Below are positions 25,801-39,100 of a stretch of 64,000 bases of DNA, piece by piece (the first letter of the stretch is position 1; every line of letters begins with the position of its first letter). The DNA is from Branchiostoma floridae. Taxonomy: Eukaryota > Chordata > Leptocardii > Amphioxiformes > Branchiostomatidae. The translations under genes and the position numbers were made by a program. The DNA lies in the NCBI RefSeq assembly GCF_000003815.2, contig NC_049982.1:8428542-8492541 (forward strand), written 5' to 3'. The notes under the pieces are model-generated. The model was not told where the DNA came from and did no database searches. It saw nothing but the letters and a program-made list of their open reading frames with translations.

Positions 25801-25946
25801 GTTTTTTTAGTTGCAGACTTGTTGAACACAGTTAACAGATACTGTACTTATATGGTAGGCTGTGGACACAAATTGTCCTTCATTCTTCCCTGTACACTAT
25901 TATAACATGTATACTTCCCACTGTAGGTTCAAGAGGCAGCTACAAG

Positions 25947-28900
25947 ATGTCCCATCGCAGAGATGCCGGGCCAATTGACTGCAAAGTCTACGTTGGTGAT
26001 CTGGGTCAGTCTGGTACCAAGCACGAGTTGGAGCGGGCGTTTGGCGCCTTTGGGCCACTGAGGAACGTCTGGGTTGCCCGTAACCCAGCAGGATTCGCAT
26101 TCGTAGAGTTTGAAGATCCACGGGATGCAAGGGATGCTGTAGACGCGCTAGACGGACGGTAAGATTGCGCCATCAAACACTATTTATTTCAATCCATTTT
26201 TTTTTACTCTTGTATGTAAGAAGCAAGCATAGAAATGCGAATAGTGAAGAGAAGTGTTATGGAGAATTGACAAGTTCGAGAAGGGACTTACATGGCATGC
26301 AACTGTTAGGTACTTGGAAAACACACTGTCCTCAGTGTCCTGATTTAGCAGTCCAGCCCAGCAGTCCAGCCTTGTAAGATAGTAGCTTTATTTCGCTCCC
26401 TACAGCTGCTACTCACGAGTAGCAACATAGACAGCTTGTAACTAATGTAAGGCTGGACTCAAGGCTTATGTCCTCTGAAATTGCCAGGCTTAAACTCAAG
26501 CTAACTTATTTCTGTTGTTCTCCAGGTATATCTGTGGCCGTCGTGTCCTAGTTGAAATGTCTCACGGTAAGAAGCGCTCGTCTCGATACCGGCCAGCACC
26601 CCCGCCCAGTTATCGTGGCGGCGGCGGTTACGATTACCCTCAACGCCGGCGATCGCGGTGAGTCTTCTGCTACGTTCTGTCACATTGACTGATTGATATG
26701 TGCAAGCGTTGCTTTTTGTATATCAAAGCGTTCTTCCAAAATGTGCTACTGTGAAATTTTGCAAAGTAGAAGTGAGCACTTGTGTTTTTCTTGAAGGACA
26801 GGTAAAGCAAAATGCAACACTGCCTGTCTTCTCTAGACACATGGATGTAAAGGTCAAACCTATTACAGTGGTGCTTGCCTGAAGTGACTCGTGTAGGTTA
26901 AAAATCCTCCCAGTAATGTGAAGAGAATAATTGGGTTGTTTTTGATTATTCATGCATGCCTAGTTTTGTTTCACTTATCTGGCAAATTCATTTTTGGCAT
27001 ATTTATATTCAATTGTCCTTTGTTCAAGATTGAGCACTCACATTGTGTTTTGTCATTTTACCTACCTAATGCTTGATATATCTTCTCACCAAAATTGTCC
27101 CCAAACACTTAGAACAACAGGCTCCAATCAAGCATCCTAAAATGAATTTTTTTTTCTGGCTGAAATGATTTATTGGGCCAAAGCAAGCACCATTTATGTA
27201 TTACCAGAGTGTTAAAAGTTTGTTAATCATGCTATGTATGTATGTAAAATTCTCTGTGGTGATAACTTAGTTTATCTGTAACTTTAGTAGAATATCTTTC
27301 TCTGGGTAATACAAGTAGTTTGCTTGGTGATTTGTGGGCAGGTTTTCTATAGAATCCTCGATATTAACTGTCCCAACAAAACCCCTTACAGAGTGGCCAT
27401 CTTGCTTCTCCACCCCATCAGACTACATTAGCCAATCAGCTCAGCCCTTGACAAGTCACATGACCGTCGCCATCCAATCAGCATTACCTGTCACCTCAAC
27501 TACACCTTCAGCCCCTCCACCCAGCATGCCTTGCTGCAGCCCTTCTGGCCAATCACAAAACAGCACAAAGAAAGCGTCAGTCCCACCTTCTACAGCGCAG
27601 CCTCCTATACAGTCACAAAGCTCTTCTACTCTCCAGCCCCTCCAACCACCAAACTCCGATAAGGACCGCCTTTCGTCGCAAGCCCCCTAGACCAACCCAC
27701 GTCCTTACTCCAGCGTCTTTTAACAAAAGAAACAGCCACTACGAGCCAAACGACCAAAAAAAGGCGCCGTCTTCTCCGTCTACTGTCTGCAACACCCACC
27801 TTCCCCACCACATTTGAGCCGTCTGTCTACCTCTGCCAAAAATGATCCGGGGGTTCCTCGACAACTTGTCATGGACGATGCTGTTTTGGCTTCTCCACAT
27901 CTTTCGACCACCCTCCAATACCGCCTGGCCCGACTTAACAACCCTGCCGCCTTTCTACTTTCAGCCTCTTGGGCCGGTGTAGGTTATCTGTTCTTGTCTC
28001 TAGACTAGATTGTAGTTAGACACACACATTTTCTGCCACTGCAACTTGGGAAGACAGCCGGAATGGCATTTCATGGTTTCAGAAAAGCAATCATCCCAGA
28101 TTGACCATCCCAGAATGTCAGCATTAGGAGCACAGGAGTCACTGGGATGAATTGCTTTCACTATCTCAAGTCAGTGGCAGTCAAACATGTGTTTGATCAT
28201 GCGTGCAAATCTGATGAAAAAAAGTCTTTGGAGAGTTCACATACAGCTAACCAAGAAGAAATCATGATTTGTCTGATGCAAGAATAGAACTCTTTTGCTG
28301 TAAGTTCTTTACACAAAGCTGCATGAAGGCTAAAAAACTAACACCCTTGATTGTGTTTTGTTTTCAAAGATGTTTTCTATGTCACAGTATGTTTGTGCCA
28401 TAGTAAGACATCATTTACCATATTTCTGCTTTGATTGCACAAGAATTAAAGATCGTTCTTTTTTTCTTTCTCAATTTCTAAACTTTCTTGAATGTTTCCA
28501 TGGTGGTATCTGCAAAGTATGCTCATTACTAGTTAGACCAGGAAATAGTCCAGTGATTTTCTGCTCTGAATTTGTGAGACTACCAGATTGAACATATGTA
28601 ACTAGTAGCTGAAATCAAAATGTCAGCTTTCTAACTGTCTCCATGCTTTTTCCTTTGTTGAGCAGTTTAAAACATGCACTCCAATTCCAAGTGGAACATT
28701 GGCTTTGTGTACCTTTTAAAAGATTTTTTTATCCAAAGCACTGTACTTGCACAGTCAAAGAATCTACTAAATTGATAATTGCTTGTATTATTCAAATTGA
28801 TGGCAACTGTATTGAAATGAGATACTCATCAGATAGGGTAGTAACTGAAAAATATGAGGGAAAGGTAATAAAAGTCTTATGATTATTTTTATTCAGTTTC

Positions 28901-30501
28901 CCTAAGAAGAAAATGTGAAACGTAATGTAGCGACCATCATCATTATTATGATGTGATAGCCTTGTCTTGCGTAGAAACAAAACAAAACTCGCATTAAATG
29001 ATCATGACTGTTCCACTCTACCCTTGACTGTTCCACCATATCCTTGTAAAACACATTCTGTGTTGAACTTGTATTTCATACTTTGTAACACTTGACATGT
29101 GTAGTTAGATATATCATCTCAGAGCCAGCCCGTGGTGATGACTCGCCTGTGCTGCTCTGGGAATCGAACCCAGGAAGCGACATGTCCTGATGATGAGTAT
29201 TTTTCCAAACAGGTCGTTCTCGCCGCAGCGCCGACGCCCGTACAGTCGCAGCCGCAGCAGGTAGTACTGAACCCGTCATGTTTGTTTGCAGTTTGACAAC
29301 CAATCACAAGACAGTGTGTTATTCTAAAGCTGTCCTGTCAAAAGTCTCATAATATCAGAGAATTCATAGAGCCGGTATAGACAAAACACACACAAAATTC
29401 CTAGGAATACCATTGACCTAGAAAAGAATTGTACCCAGAAGTCTGAAGCCTACTGCCATTTGTTCTCGATTTATTTTGACATTTATGACAGAAGAAGTTC
29501 CTGTCCATTTCAGTACTATCCTGACAGGGCAGCTTTAGGGTCCAACTTTTTGACTGCACTAATCCAAGTCTAACGTTCATGTCTCAAGGCTTGGCACCCA
29601 GAGTTACCCCATACAAACAGTCTGGATTTGGTGAACATTAGCATGCTTACCTTTTCATCTTAAACACAACTTCCTTAGTGTTAAATGGCTCTTGTTGCCC
29701 CTTCCCTTTCAATTTGGTGAGTCCTCCCTGAAACATCAAATAGCCCCCATGTCAAAAAAGCAGATTGTCTCTTTTGGTCTGTGTCATTGAAAATTTCCTG
29801 ACACTACTGCAAGTCAAGGTCTGAATGCCTTCGAAATTTTGCAGTCTAGCCGTTGATTGGAAGCAGTTTTCAATACAAATGAAGACTGTGTCATGAGCCT
29901 TGGTGCATGAAACATAGTTGGATGTGATGTATAAGTGATTCCTCAAAGTCAAAGCAATCTAATCTAACATCACTTGTGGGATATTAATGAAGAGGTTTTG
30001 GGTGTGTTGGTGTTTTTATAACCTTGCATTTCAGCTGGGAGGAACCCTGCAGATTCTGTCTTGTTACTTGTCGATAGGTTGGAACTCAACGTTGTCTCGT
30101 TCTCTGCTCCGTGTCCGCAGGTCTCCCAGGGACAGGTCGCCCAGGGACAGGTCTCCACGCGACAGGCGTAGGAGCCGCTCCCGCTCTCGTTCCCGCGACA
30201 GGAAGCACTCCAGGTCTCGTTCCCGGGATCACAGGTGAGCTGTTGTTCCTTTGTGTCACCTCCCAGCAAGTTGAAAGAAATATGTCTTTGGAAATATAGT
30301 TTTGCTGCCTTCACATAGGCGGGCTATAGTTGCTGACAGGAACTTAACGAGAAAGCACACTATGATGAGTCCCTAAGACTAGCACCATCTAACAAGTTGT
30401 TTTTGTTGTGAACTGAACTAGATTTGTTGTTTCCTTTCATCAGTCGCTCCGTCTCACCCCTCAACAAGAGTCCACGAGGCAAGAGTCCAGGAGACGACTA
30501 G
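25947..30501 (+). CDS. SRSF3: SRSF3-like serine/arginine-rich splicing factor (gene C), 5 coding exons, 187 aa
   Basis: Coding exons: 25947-26158, 26526-26657, 29213-29260, 30121-30234, 30444-30501 (564 nt, 187 codons plus stop). Exon count and phases are identical to gene B, and the first coding and 48-nt exons have the same lengths. The RRM carries KVYVGDLG and [10 protein letters not shown]; the conserved NPPGF before RNP1 is NPAGF here. The linker has a GGGG run. The fourth coding exon is 30 nt longer than in B because a five-residue SPRDR unit is repeated three times. The C-terminus ends GKSPGDD. There is no zinc knuckle, so the assignment is SRSF3-like. The role, nuclear splicing and export, is taken from the family. 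The ATG lies 20 nt after the acceptor. I infer a tandem duplication of B, with partly different regulation possible. Confidence 0.92.
27353..27976 (+). other. Candidate poison cassette exon of gene C (conserved in gene B)
   Basis: The counterpart of the gene B block, in the same intron. The acceptor TTTTCTATAG ends at 27352; the donor GGGCCG|GTGTAG follows 27976. Joined to the exon ending at 26657, the frame reaches TAG at 27429-27431, exactly as far in as in gene B. CCAATC motifs are kept, while the E-box is CACATG instead of CACGTG. Indels relative to gene B shift the long open frames, so the conservation is not that of a coding sequence. Confidence 0.6.
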
Positions 30502-31965
30502 ATCCAACCGGTGCCAAACTTCAGGGTGACCTTTGACCCACCGGCCTTCTCACCATCCACCATGGGCCCTGCATGGCACCAACCACCCGTAAATGTTTAA
30601 AAGTCTGGAGTCAGTCCTTTTATCTGTTCCCACCGTAGCAGTAGCATATACAGATTTTTTGTTGTTTTACCTTTATTTTTAGCTGTGTAAGTGAAAACTC
30701 AATGGGACCTGTTTGTTGTACCTTGTAACTTGTATGTAGGGGATCCATTTCTATATATGCCAGCTATATGTCAATGAGTTCTTTTGTTCATATTGTAAAT
30801 CACAATACCACCGCAGTCTGTTTTTGTATAGCCACTAGAGGACAGAGGAGCTTGCCTATTTGTTTGTGCATGAAAACATGAACTTTTTGTGTGCAGATGG
30901 AGTAGTACAACATGATTCAAATTGTAATCGCCCGATATGTACTTTGCACTGTTGTGTTTAAGATATGTCTGTTCCCTGCATATGTTGTCTGTGTTACTCT
31001 TAGGAATTGGTAGAATACACCATTTAATCAACATATAATTAGATGTATTTGTAAAATCATCAAACTGTCCTGTTACTCACCAAATTGTAGCCATTTTATA
31101 ATTTCTATAGCTCAGTGATTTTGTGCTCATGTTCCGACCAAGAACCTGCGTATGATTGTGCCAACATGGGTGCCTCTGAAGTAGGTGTGTCAGGGAATCA
31201 CACCTTTCATAAGGACTTACATGTAGTTTACACTATAAAGGATTCTCCTCGGTTGGCTCTGTGACTTGTAGAGCAAAGAGTAAGAGTGAAACTGGGTAAG
31301 GGAAGGGAGTACAATGTTCTAATATCACACTCATCATGTGTGCTGAACTTGAAATGAAATGGCCATTCCATTCCTCCCTATAACTCAGTCTTTGACAGCT
31401 GCTCCAAATGCTGCTATTGTCATGACAGACAAAGTACATGTAATGCTTTTATGCCACAGATGGGGTTTAGCCTTTTTCTCTCGAGAGGAGAGATAGTTTT
31501 CCTAACTAAATCATTTAATTGGTATGAGAAAGTCATACTTTACTCATAGTCCCTGACATACCTACACAGAGGCAAAGACAGTCAGTGAAAGGTGCATGCT
31601 TGCTTGTGTACATGTGCATATTGTGACACTATTTTGATAATCAGTGGTGTATTCAGGTAGGGTCAAGGTTCAGGAACAGTAATTTGGTTAATAATGTTTT
31701 GAAATAATGATTTGTCTATTCCATGATTGTATAATGAGGACTAGTATCACCAATAATTGTAACTGTAGCCATGGTGGGGCATTAAGACATAAAAACATTT
31801 AACAATCTCCCTGTTTGTTGTGGTCTAGTTCACGCACTAGATTTACTTGGCTTGGGCAAAACTCAGCAGGGAGAGCGTTAAAGTTTGTTGTTAAAAGTGT
31901 AAGTAGCAGTCCACCATAGAGGAGAACCTTACCATTGCTTGTATTGTCTATGTATCTTTGGAGAA

Positions 31966-31971
31966 AATAAA
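31966..31971 (+). terminator. Likely poly(A) signal of gene C
   Basis: AATAAA lies about 1.46 kb after the stop at 30499-30501. It lies 231 nt from the opposing signal of gene D. Confidence 0.5.
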
Positions 31972-32201
31972 AGTTATTACATTTCTACCACCGAAAGGGT
32001 TCTGTTTAGTCTTTTTGTTCTGCTGAGAATCCGACCTGATATTTGCTCCCCTGTATGAAAACAAAGTCAAACATACAGTCTTATTCTCCTGAGTTGTAGC
32101 ATTAACAAAGCAGTGGAAGACTTTTCATGTCTTGATAATTAGTGGTGAAAAGTTTTCTGTAAAACATGAAGGAGTGCTAAAGGCAGTTAATTCAAACATC
32201 T

Positions 32202-32207
32202 TTTATT
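32202..32207 (-). terminator. Likely poly(A) signal of gene D
   Basis: The minus strand reads AATAAA here, about 970 nt after the gene D stop codon at 33177. The 3' UTR between is AT-rich with no other feature. Confidence 0.45.
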
Positions 32208-33176
32208 GAAAAGCTTCCTCACCAAGATAAGCCAATAGCATGTAAGTTATTGCACAAGGTATATCCCAAGCAATTCCACAACAATTATGTTTCACCTTGT
32301 TCCTACATGTACTTGAGTTTCTAGCATACATCACATACATTCACCTACTATAGGGACAGGGCAGCTAGAACAATATGACAAAGTGGATCATACTTATTGT
32401 AAGTACCAATGGTCCATAGAGAATTGTTCAGAAGAGCAATCTCCTACTCGAGTACAATGCAATGGAACAGTTCAGGACCAAACCTAAGAGAGGCAAACTG
32501 AGTACTAACTTTAAAGAACATGTTAAGACATGCAAACGAGTAATTATGGACTGACAAACGGGATGCGATTATGGAATAGTGAAGCGTGAATAGTACGGCT
32601 GATTAAAAGGCTATGGGACGAACGAATGAAGCGTATTAACTGTTACTATAAATAATTAATGAAACTTTATCTACAAAAAACTTGAAAACCAGTTTAGGCT
32701 GAAGGGGTTGTACTCAAGGCTGAATAAAGGATGGATGAAAATCAATCTTACTACAGCAACCTTGGCATTCTGCTGACAACCTGCCTGGAAAATTGACATT
32801 TTTAACCTTTACTCCATACATATCATACATACAGCTGGTTTACATGCTTCAGCTTAAAGAATTTATACTTATTACAGATGAACAGAAATCTTTATGAAAG
32901 GTTCAAATGTAGCCAGCTAGACAAAAGCAGACTTTAAAAAATAAACAATAAACTTTCTACTCAGCCATCCCCTGCTAACATTAACACTGTATCATCAGGT
33001 CATGCCTAATAAATGTAGACCAATGTTTTTTAATAACTTAGAACTCTGACTGAGGACTACACACAAAGACTCATTGTTCACTGGATTTACGCTATCATGG
33101 TGTGCACACACAGACAGACAAACCAAACAAATGAAGTCAGGCAAAATTTTGACAAGCCACTTCAAAGTGGTGGTAC

Positions 33177-36100
33177 TCAATGTCCTAACATTATTTCCAC
33201 AATCACTTCATGTGGCTTCTCACGAACAAAGTTGATCCTCATCGTTATCGGTCTTCCTGACTGCCCGTTTATACCAGGGTTGTACTCCAGACTACATGAG
33301 TGGGACTTGATGGAGAAGTGTTGGTCCAGCTCCAACACGGTGTCTGTGCCTATCATTAGCCTCTGCCCTGGGGCCTGGAGGGAGGCTAGCAGAGCTGCGT
33401 AGTCTGGAACCAGGTCGGGCATGCCCTCTGCACTAGTAGCTGGGTACTGACTAGGGAAGGCCTGAATGTCTGCTGTCATGTTCACCAGTGTACCTGGGGA
33501 TGGCAAATAGAAAGAAAAAAAAGTCATGTTAGTCACCTACCATTATACTACAAATACGAACTAGTGATACTGCTACTGAACACATTTAGACCATTATTTG
33601 TGTCGCTCTCTGAGATTTTAGAAAAGCTTATGCCATCTGTGATAAAGGCCACACTACCATCACCTTATTGCAGGTGACGCTATTAAATCTTGAAAATCTT
33701 GTAACTCCTTGAAGAAATTCTGACAGAGGAACTAGTAGTAGGCGATCACACAAGGCTGATGCAGAATACACCGTGTTGTATTTCATCCATACGGTATACC
33801 CACACAAAAAAAAAAAACACATTCAATGCAAAATGCGCCAGAAATTGACATGATTCTAATTCAAACATCCAAGTCTGGGTTTTCTCAATTTCGACAGCGC
33901 TCATGCAAAGTGTGTTCGAATGATTCTTTTGAAGTCCATGGGATACAAGTAGAAGCCAGTGGGATGCTGTAATTTAGTGTAAAATACGGACGGCCCGGAA
34001 CACTCTTATGGATCCTTATCGCGGCCTGGGTATGACATTCAAAGATATACAAGGCAATGGTCTGGTGATGAGAGACAGAGCTTGACTGAGTGGCGCGGGA
34101 AAAGTAAACTGTTATTTGTGGTTAACTGAAAACAATACACCAAGAGGAGAACACAAGAATCTAACAATCTTGTTACATGATACCAAATGTCCATAGCTAT
34201 AGTTATTTTTACAAAGGTGGAAATGCTTACTGAGGAGTTAATCAAAAGGAGGAAACCAATGCAATAAGTTTGGAGGCAGAGGAGCCACGTACGGTGGGAA
34301 TAGCATTGCCCCTAGTGGTAGTTTATGTAGTGCACACGGACTTGACTATAGCACTTTGAGATGGATCATGTATTTTTTTCTGGGCGAGAGATTTGCATAC
34401 ATTTTGGGCTTATCAAGAATTACTTTAAAACTATCTAGCCTTTTTCTTCCCATTTGGCCTTCGCCCCAGTATCCCTTCTACCTCAGGTATGTATTGCAAA
34501 CGATATGCGCCATATCGCGGTGAAAATCCAAGCAGCTTGGAGCGTTCACACTCAAAAAACTATCCGGATCCTTGCAGTTTAATCAGATTCGATGTGTAAT
34601 CCGCATGCTTTTTTTTAATGTGAACGGGGTCTTACCTTGAATGGGGATGGCAGTTTCCCTGTCCAGAACTTGAGTACAAAAGGCGAATGGGCGGTTTTGC
34701 GGGCTGCCCTGGTACTGCAGGTTAGTGGTGGTGCCTGTCACGTACCAGTGGATACCGACCTGCCTAGGGCCTCCCTCACAACCGGGAACTGAAGAATAGG
34801 CGAGTAGATGTGGAAAATCGACAGTCTTTATGTTGAAGTAGCTTTGAAATAGCTGTTTTAGTCACTGGATTGCTACTCGCACCATTATCGTTTAATAATG
34901 ATTGTTGTCGTCCTCAATCTTGGGTGATACAGTGGTTTTCTGCTTAATGATAATTCATTTAGGCCCCATCGGTATTAGCTACATCTTACCGACTCCCAGA
35001 GCGAACGGAAAGGTGACAGAATGACATCCCGCGACTACTTGTTCTCATCGTTATTGTAGTCGCTACATTATTGTCATGAGGTGTTCGACAGTTTTTGTCA
35101 ACGCAAAATTGTTATTCATAGTAATTACAGCTTGCTCTTGATGGAAGGGCTCACTGTAATTTGAGGCATATAGTATACGTTCTCATGGTCTTAAATGCAA
35201 GAATCGTATTGTTGCAAAACCACTGGCTCACTTTGTCTTAGAAAGTGGATACAACAGGTGAACAAATATTCTGATTGTGAGAAAAATGGAGAACATAATT
35301 TTTGTGGCGACCAGCAACTTATACTGACCTGAGTCGATCTTATACACGGACATTCTGTACCTCCCACCGCACTTCTGATTCCTGTTGCCACGGCAACGGC
35401 TGTTACATTCACTGTCGCACACCCGCTGACCCAGCCGGTTGAAGTCCGCCTCCCTTCCGCAGTGGCAGTCTTGTAAGCGCCGCCAGCGGCTCCGCGAGGC
35501 CTCGGTGGCTGCAGAGGAAGGAATCTGTACTTGCCAATAGCCCCCGAAATAGTGCTGGATTAGGAACATTGTTACAAATCCACTTTCTAAGGGGACTTAG
35601 TTCTTCAAAGTTAAAAGTCAAATCAATATGTAGCTATACTCTGGAACCAACTATGATATTAGGTGACTCAGGCAAGGAAGATTTTGCGTGGCCATGGCTT
35701 CACGTCAAAATGTATGGGGATTTTGTGTGACTTGGACTATGAATTCAATCAAAAGCGAGTATGTTCCTCTTCTTCTGACCAAAGCATTGTTCATATATGG
35801 ACCAACCAGCGTAGGCGTAGCCAGCATTCCGGCATGCTGTTGTGCACCTCTCAGTCGTCATGGCGCTTGACGTCATCACCTTTCTCGGAAAACTGTGAGG
35901 AGAGCCATCCCGGTAGCACCCAAGGTATTCTAAAAAAATTCGAACGGACTTACACATCAGAAAATTTCGTTGCCATCTATGGAACATCTGCTGTATTTAC
36001 AAGACATCGAAATAAAGATTCAGTTCAAACACCGGTGTATATGTAACGTTACAGTCTCAAAGGTATTCTAAAATGATGTGATAAAACTTCTCATCAGGAA

Positions 36101-39100
36101 TACGTATACAAAGAATAAGTCTTTAGTCCTCCATGCAGTTTCCCTATCCGTATCACTCTACCCGTAAGAGTCCCGTAAGTGTAGAGGGGAGGGGAGGGGC
36201 AGGCCTTACCGTTCGTTTTCAGCTCCTGTACGTGCTGCACCACACTAGTCAGTCCCAGCTCCGCTAGAGTCCCGGGTAGGCCACGTGCCAGCTGTTGAAC
36301 CTCTTGATGAAGTTCTACAAATTCTGACCTCTCTAGAGAGTTCAGGAGAAATGGCTTGTCATTATCAATCTACACTGGCCGAGCTCTATACGAGATTTAT
36401 AGCAAAAGATCTGGAGGACACAAGCTGAGCAAGGCTGGGACTTTGGCGATGAAACCGATTCTACTCGCACCCTACCCCCACCCCTCGCACTGTCTGAGGA
36501 TGCCGGACCTAGAAGAAGTGAAGATCGAGAATGGCACCACAGATATGTTTGCCAAGGAACGTTTTTTCGATAGTAGCTTCCTTAGCAGGCTCTACGAGTT
36601 CGGCTTCTTGAGGTGTCGACCGGGTTTGTTGGTGCGGAGCAAAGTCTTCACGAAGAAAGTATACGAAAGGTCTAATATTCAGATTCATTCTAAAAACAGC
36701 AAAAAGAAATTGGTGTTGCAGGGCAGGTCTACCCTGAAAACGCATGATGGAGACAGATTGGCACACGATGTTTAGGCTCATTAGGAGAAAAGGGCGTAGC
36801 CTGGGTACCATCCTATTTCTACCGGGGCTCCGTACACTCACATTTTTAGGGTAGCTAGTGCAAGGAGCCCCGGTAGAATACGGATGATACTCAGGCTAAA
36901 AAGGGCGCAAAATGATGGAAATATTAAAAGCTTGAACACACAATTCATACTTTCTATAATCAAGAAATCGCAATATGCTCAGTCTTTTTTGTTCAATGCT
37001 TCTAGGCTCTAGCCGTCTGAGTCCTACAACTATGATGCGTACCTGTTCGCCTGCAGACCAGGTTGGTCCCAACCCAGTGGCCATTAAAGCAGGTCCAGGT
37101 GGTGCTGCCGGAGACCCGAATGTACCCGTAGCGACAGCTGTAGAAGCACCTCTCCCCGTGTGTGTAGGGGGAGTAACACCCGCTTCGGTAGGTGTTACCC
37201 AGGGTTGGTGAAGCAGGACAATCTGTCGGCAACGACAAGTCAAGAAAGAAGACGAAAATATTTAATCTTTTAGAATAATTCAGAAGAAAACAAAAAGAAA
37301 TTGGAGGCGTCGAGCAATTCTAGCCTGAAAACGTTTTTTTTTGGGGGGGGGGGAGATTTGTTCATTTTCAAGCGTGGTTTGGAAAGAGAAACGTTCACGC
37401 CATGATAAAAGTATGAAATATTCGGTTCGAATTCCTGAACACAGTTCATCCTTTTAATCATCAGGGGACATGGCAATATGCTCAGTTTGGTTCCTATTTT
37501 TGATGCCAAAGTCCCCCTACATGCCTACCTCTCCTGCAGACCAGATTGGTCCCAGTCCAGTGACCATTAGAGCAGGTCCTGGTGGTGCTGCCGTAGACTT
37601 GTGTGTATCCATGACTGCAGTAGAAGGAGCAACTCTCCCCATGTGTGTAGGGAGAGAAACAGCCACTCATGGAAGTGTTGGTCGGAGTTGGTGGTGAGGA
37701 GCAAACTGTCGGCACCGAAAGAAAACAAAGGAAAGGTCTAATTTTCATATCGGATAATCCATTCTAAACAACAGCAAGAATAGATTGGTGGTACAGGGCA
37801 GGTCTACCATGAAAACGCATGGCGACAGATTGGCACATGATGTTTAGCTTCAATGTCAATCGTGGCTTGGAAAGGAAAAAGGCGCGAAATGATGGGAACA
37901 TGCCTGTACAAAATGCTTGAACACACAGTTCATAACTCGGCCTATTTATAACATTTTATTTAAAAAAAGTTGTTATAACTGCTTTTACACGTGATGAAGG
38001 TTGTCACAAAGGTATCACATTATCCATTGATTTGTAATTCTCTTACTAGTGAATTAATGAGATAGAACCGCCTATCTCATTTTTTTCACTAGTAGACCAA
38101 TCCATTATGTTTTCCTTCGAAACTTTTACAGGTGAATTAATGAGATAGAACCACTCTATCTCTTCTAGCGAACGATGAGATATAGGTGCTCTATCACATT
38201 AATTCACTTATGGAGCAGACTATTATCAAAATAACCATTCAAAAACAAGTTATCACAACTTTTCCAACTATCACATTTTTTAAAGTACTAAATGAACGTG
38301 ATAAATAATCAAGTCTCTATTCATACGTTCTACAATCAGGCCAATCGCAATATGCCAAGTTGTCTTTTTGTGTTTTTGTTCAATCCTTCTTACATGTAAC
38401 TCTAGACGTCAACTCCTACATGCGTACCTCTCCTGCAGACCAGGTTGGTCCCAGCCCAGTGGCTATACAAGCAGGTCCTGGTGGTGTTGCCGGAGACCCG
38501 AGCGTACCCAGAACGGCAGCTGTAGGTGCAAGTCTCTCCGTGTGTGTAGGGAGAGGAGCAGCCGATTCTGGAGGTGTAGGACAGGGTTGGTGGTGCGGGG
38601 CAATCTGCAAAGAAAACGTGCGAAAGATTTAATTTTCAGACTAATTCAAAGCAAAACGATCTTGGTGGTGCAGAACATGTCTTTCCTGAACACGCATGGA
38701 GACAGATCCGGGTGCGATCATTGTCTACTAGTAGCTTGGAAAGAGAAACGATTAACTGTCCGTTGACGAGAGAACGTGTAAATACTGTTCAGGGAAAGCA
38801 GTGGAAGATGAACTGCATTTCATTTGTCAATGTTCACATTACAGTTCCAAAAGAAACAAACTTTTCCTTAAAATCTGCAAAACTTTCCCAAGCTTTTATC
38901 ACCTTACCGACCAACAAAAATCAATCTTCTTGCTTAAGTCGTCCCACCTCTTTATATATGAAAATGTTGGACAATTCAACTTCTACTGCATACGGAAAAA
39001 AAGTCAAACCCATCAAATAGCTTAAGTAGAAATTGATTTAGTTTAGACGTTTTTCCCTTTTGATTTATCTATGATTATCATTTCTCTTCTTTGTTAAGTA

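Noticed and set aside
29110-29185. Perfect B-box-like GGGTTCGATTCCC on the minus strand near the 48-nt exon of gene C
   Set aside because: No A box at the right distance and no cloverleaf; at most a relic of an old tRNA-derived insertion also faintly visible near 18500 in gene B.
33097-33402. Plus-strand frame opposite the last exon of gene D
   Set aside because: No splice or start support; the minus-strand frame continues in phase with upstream exons.
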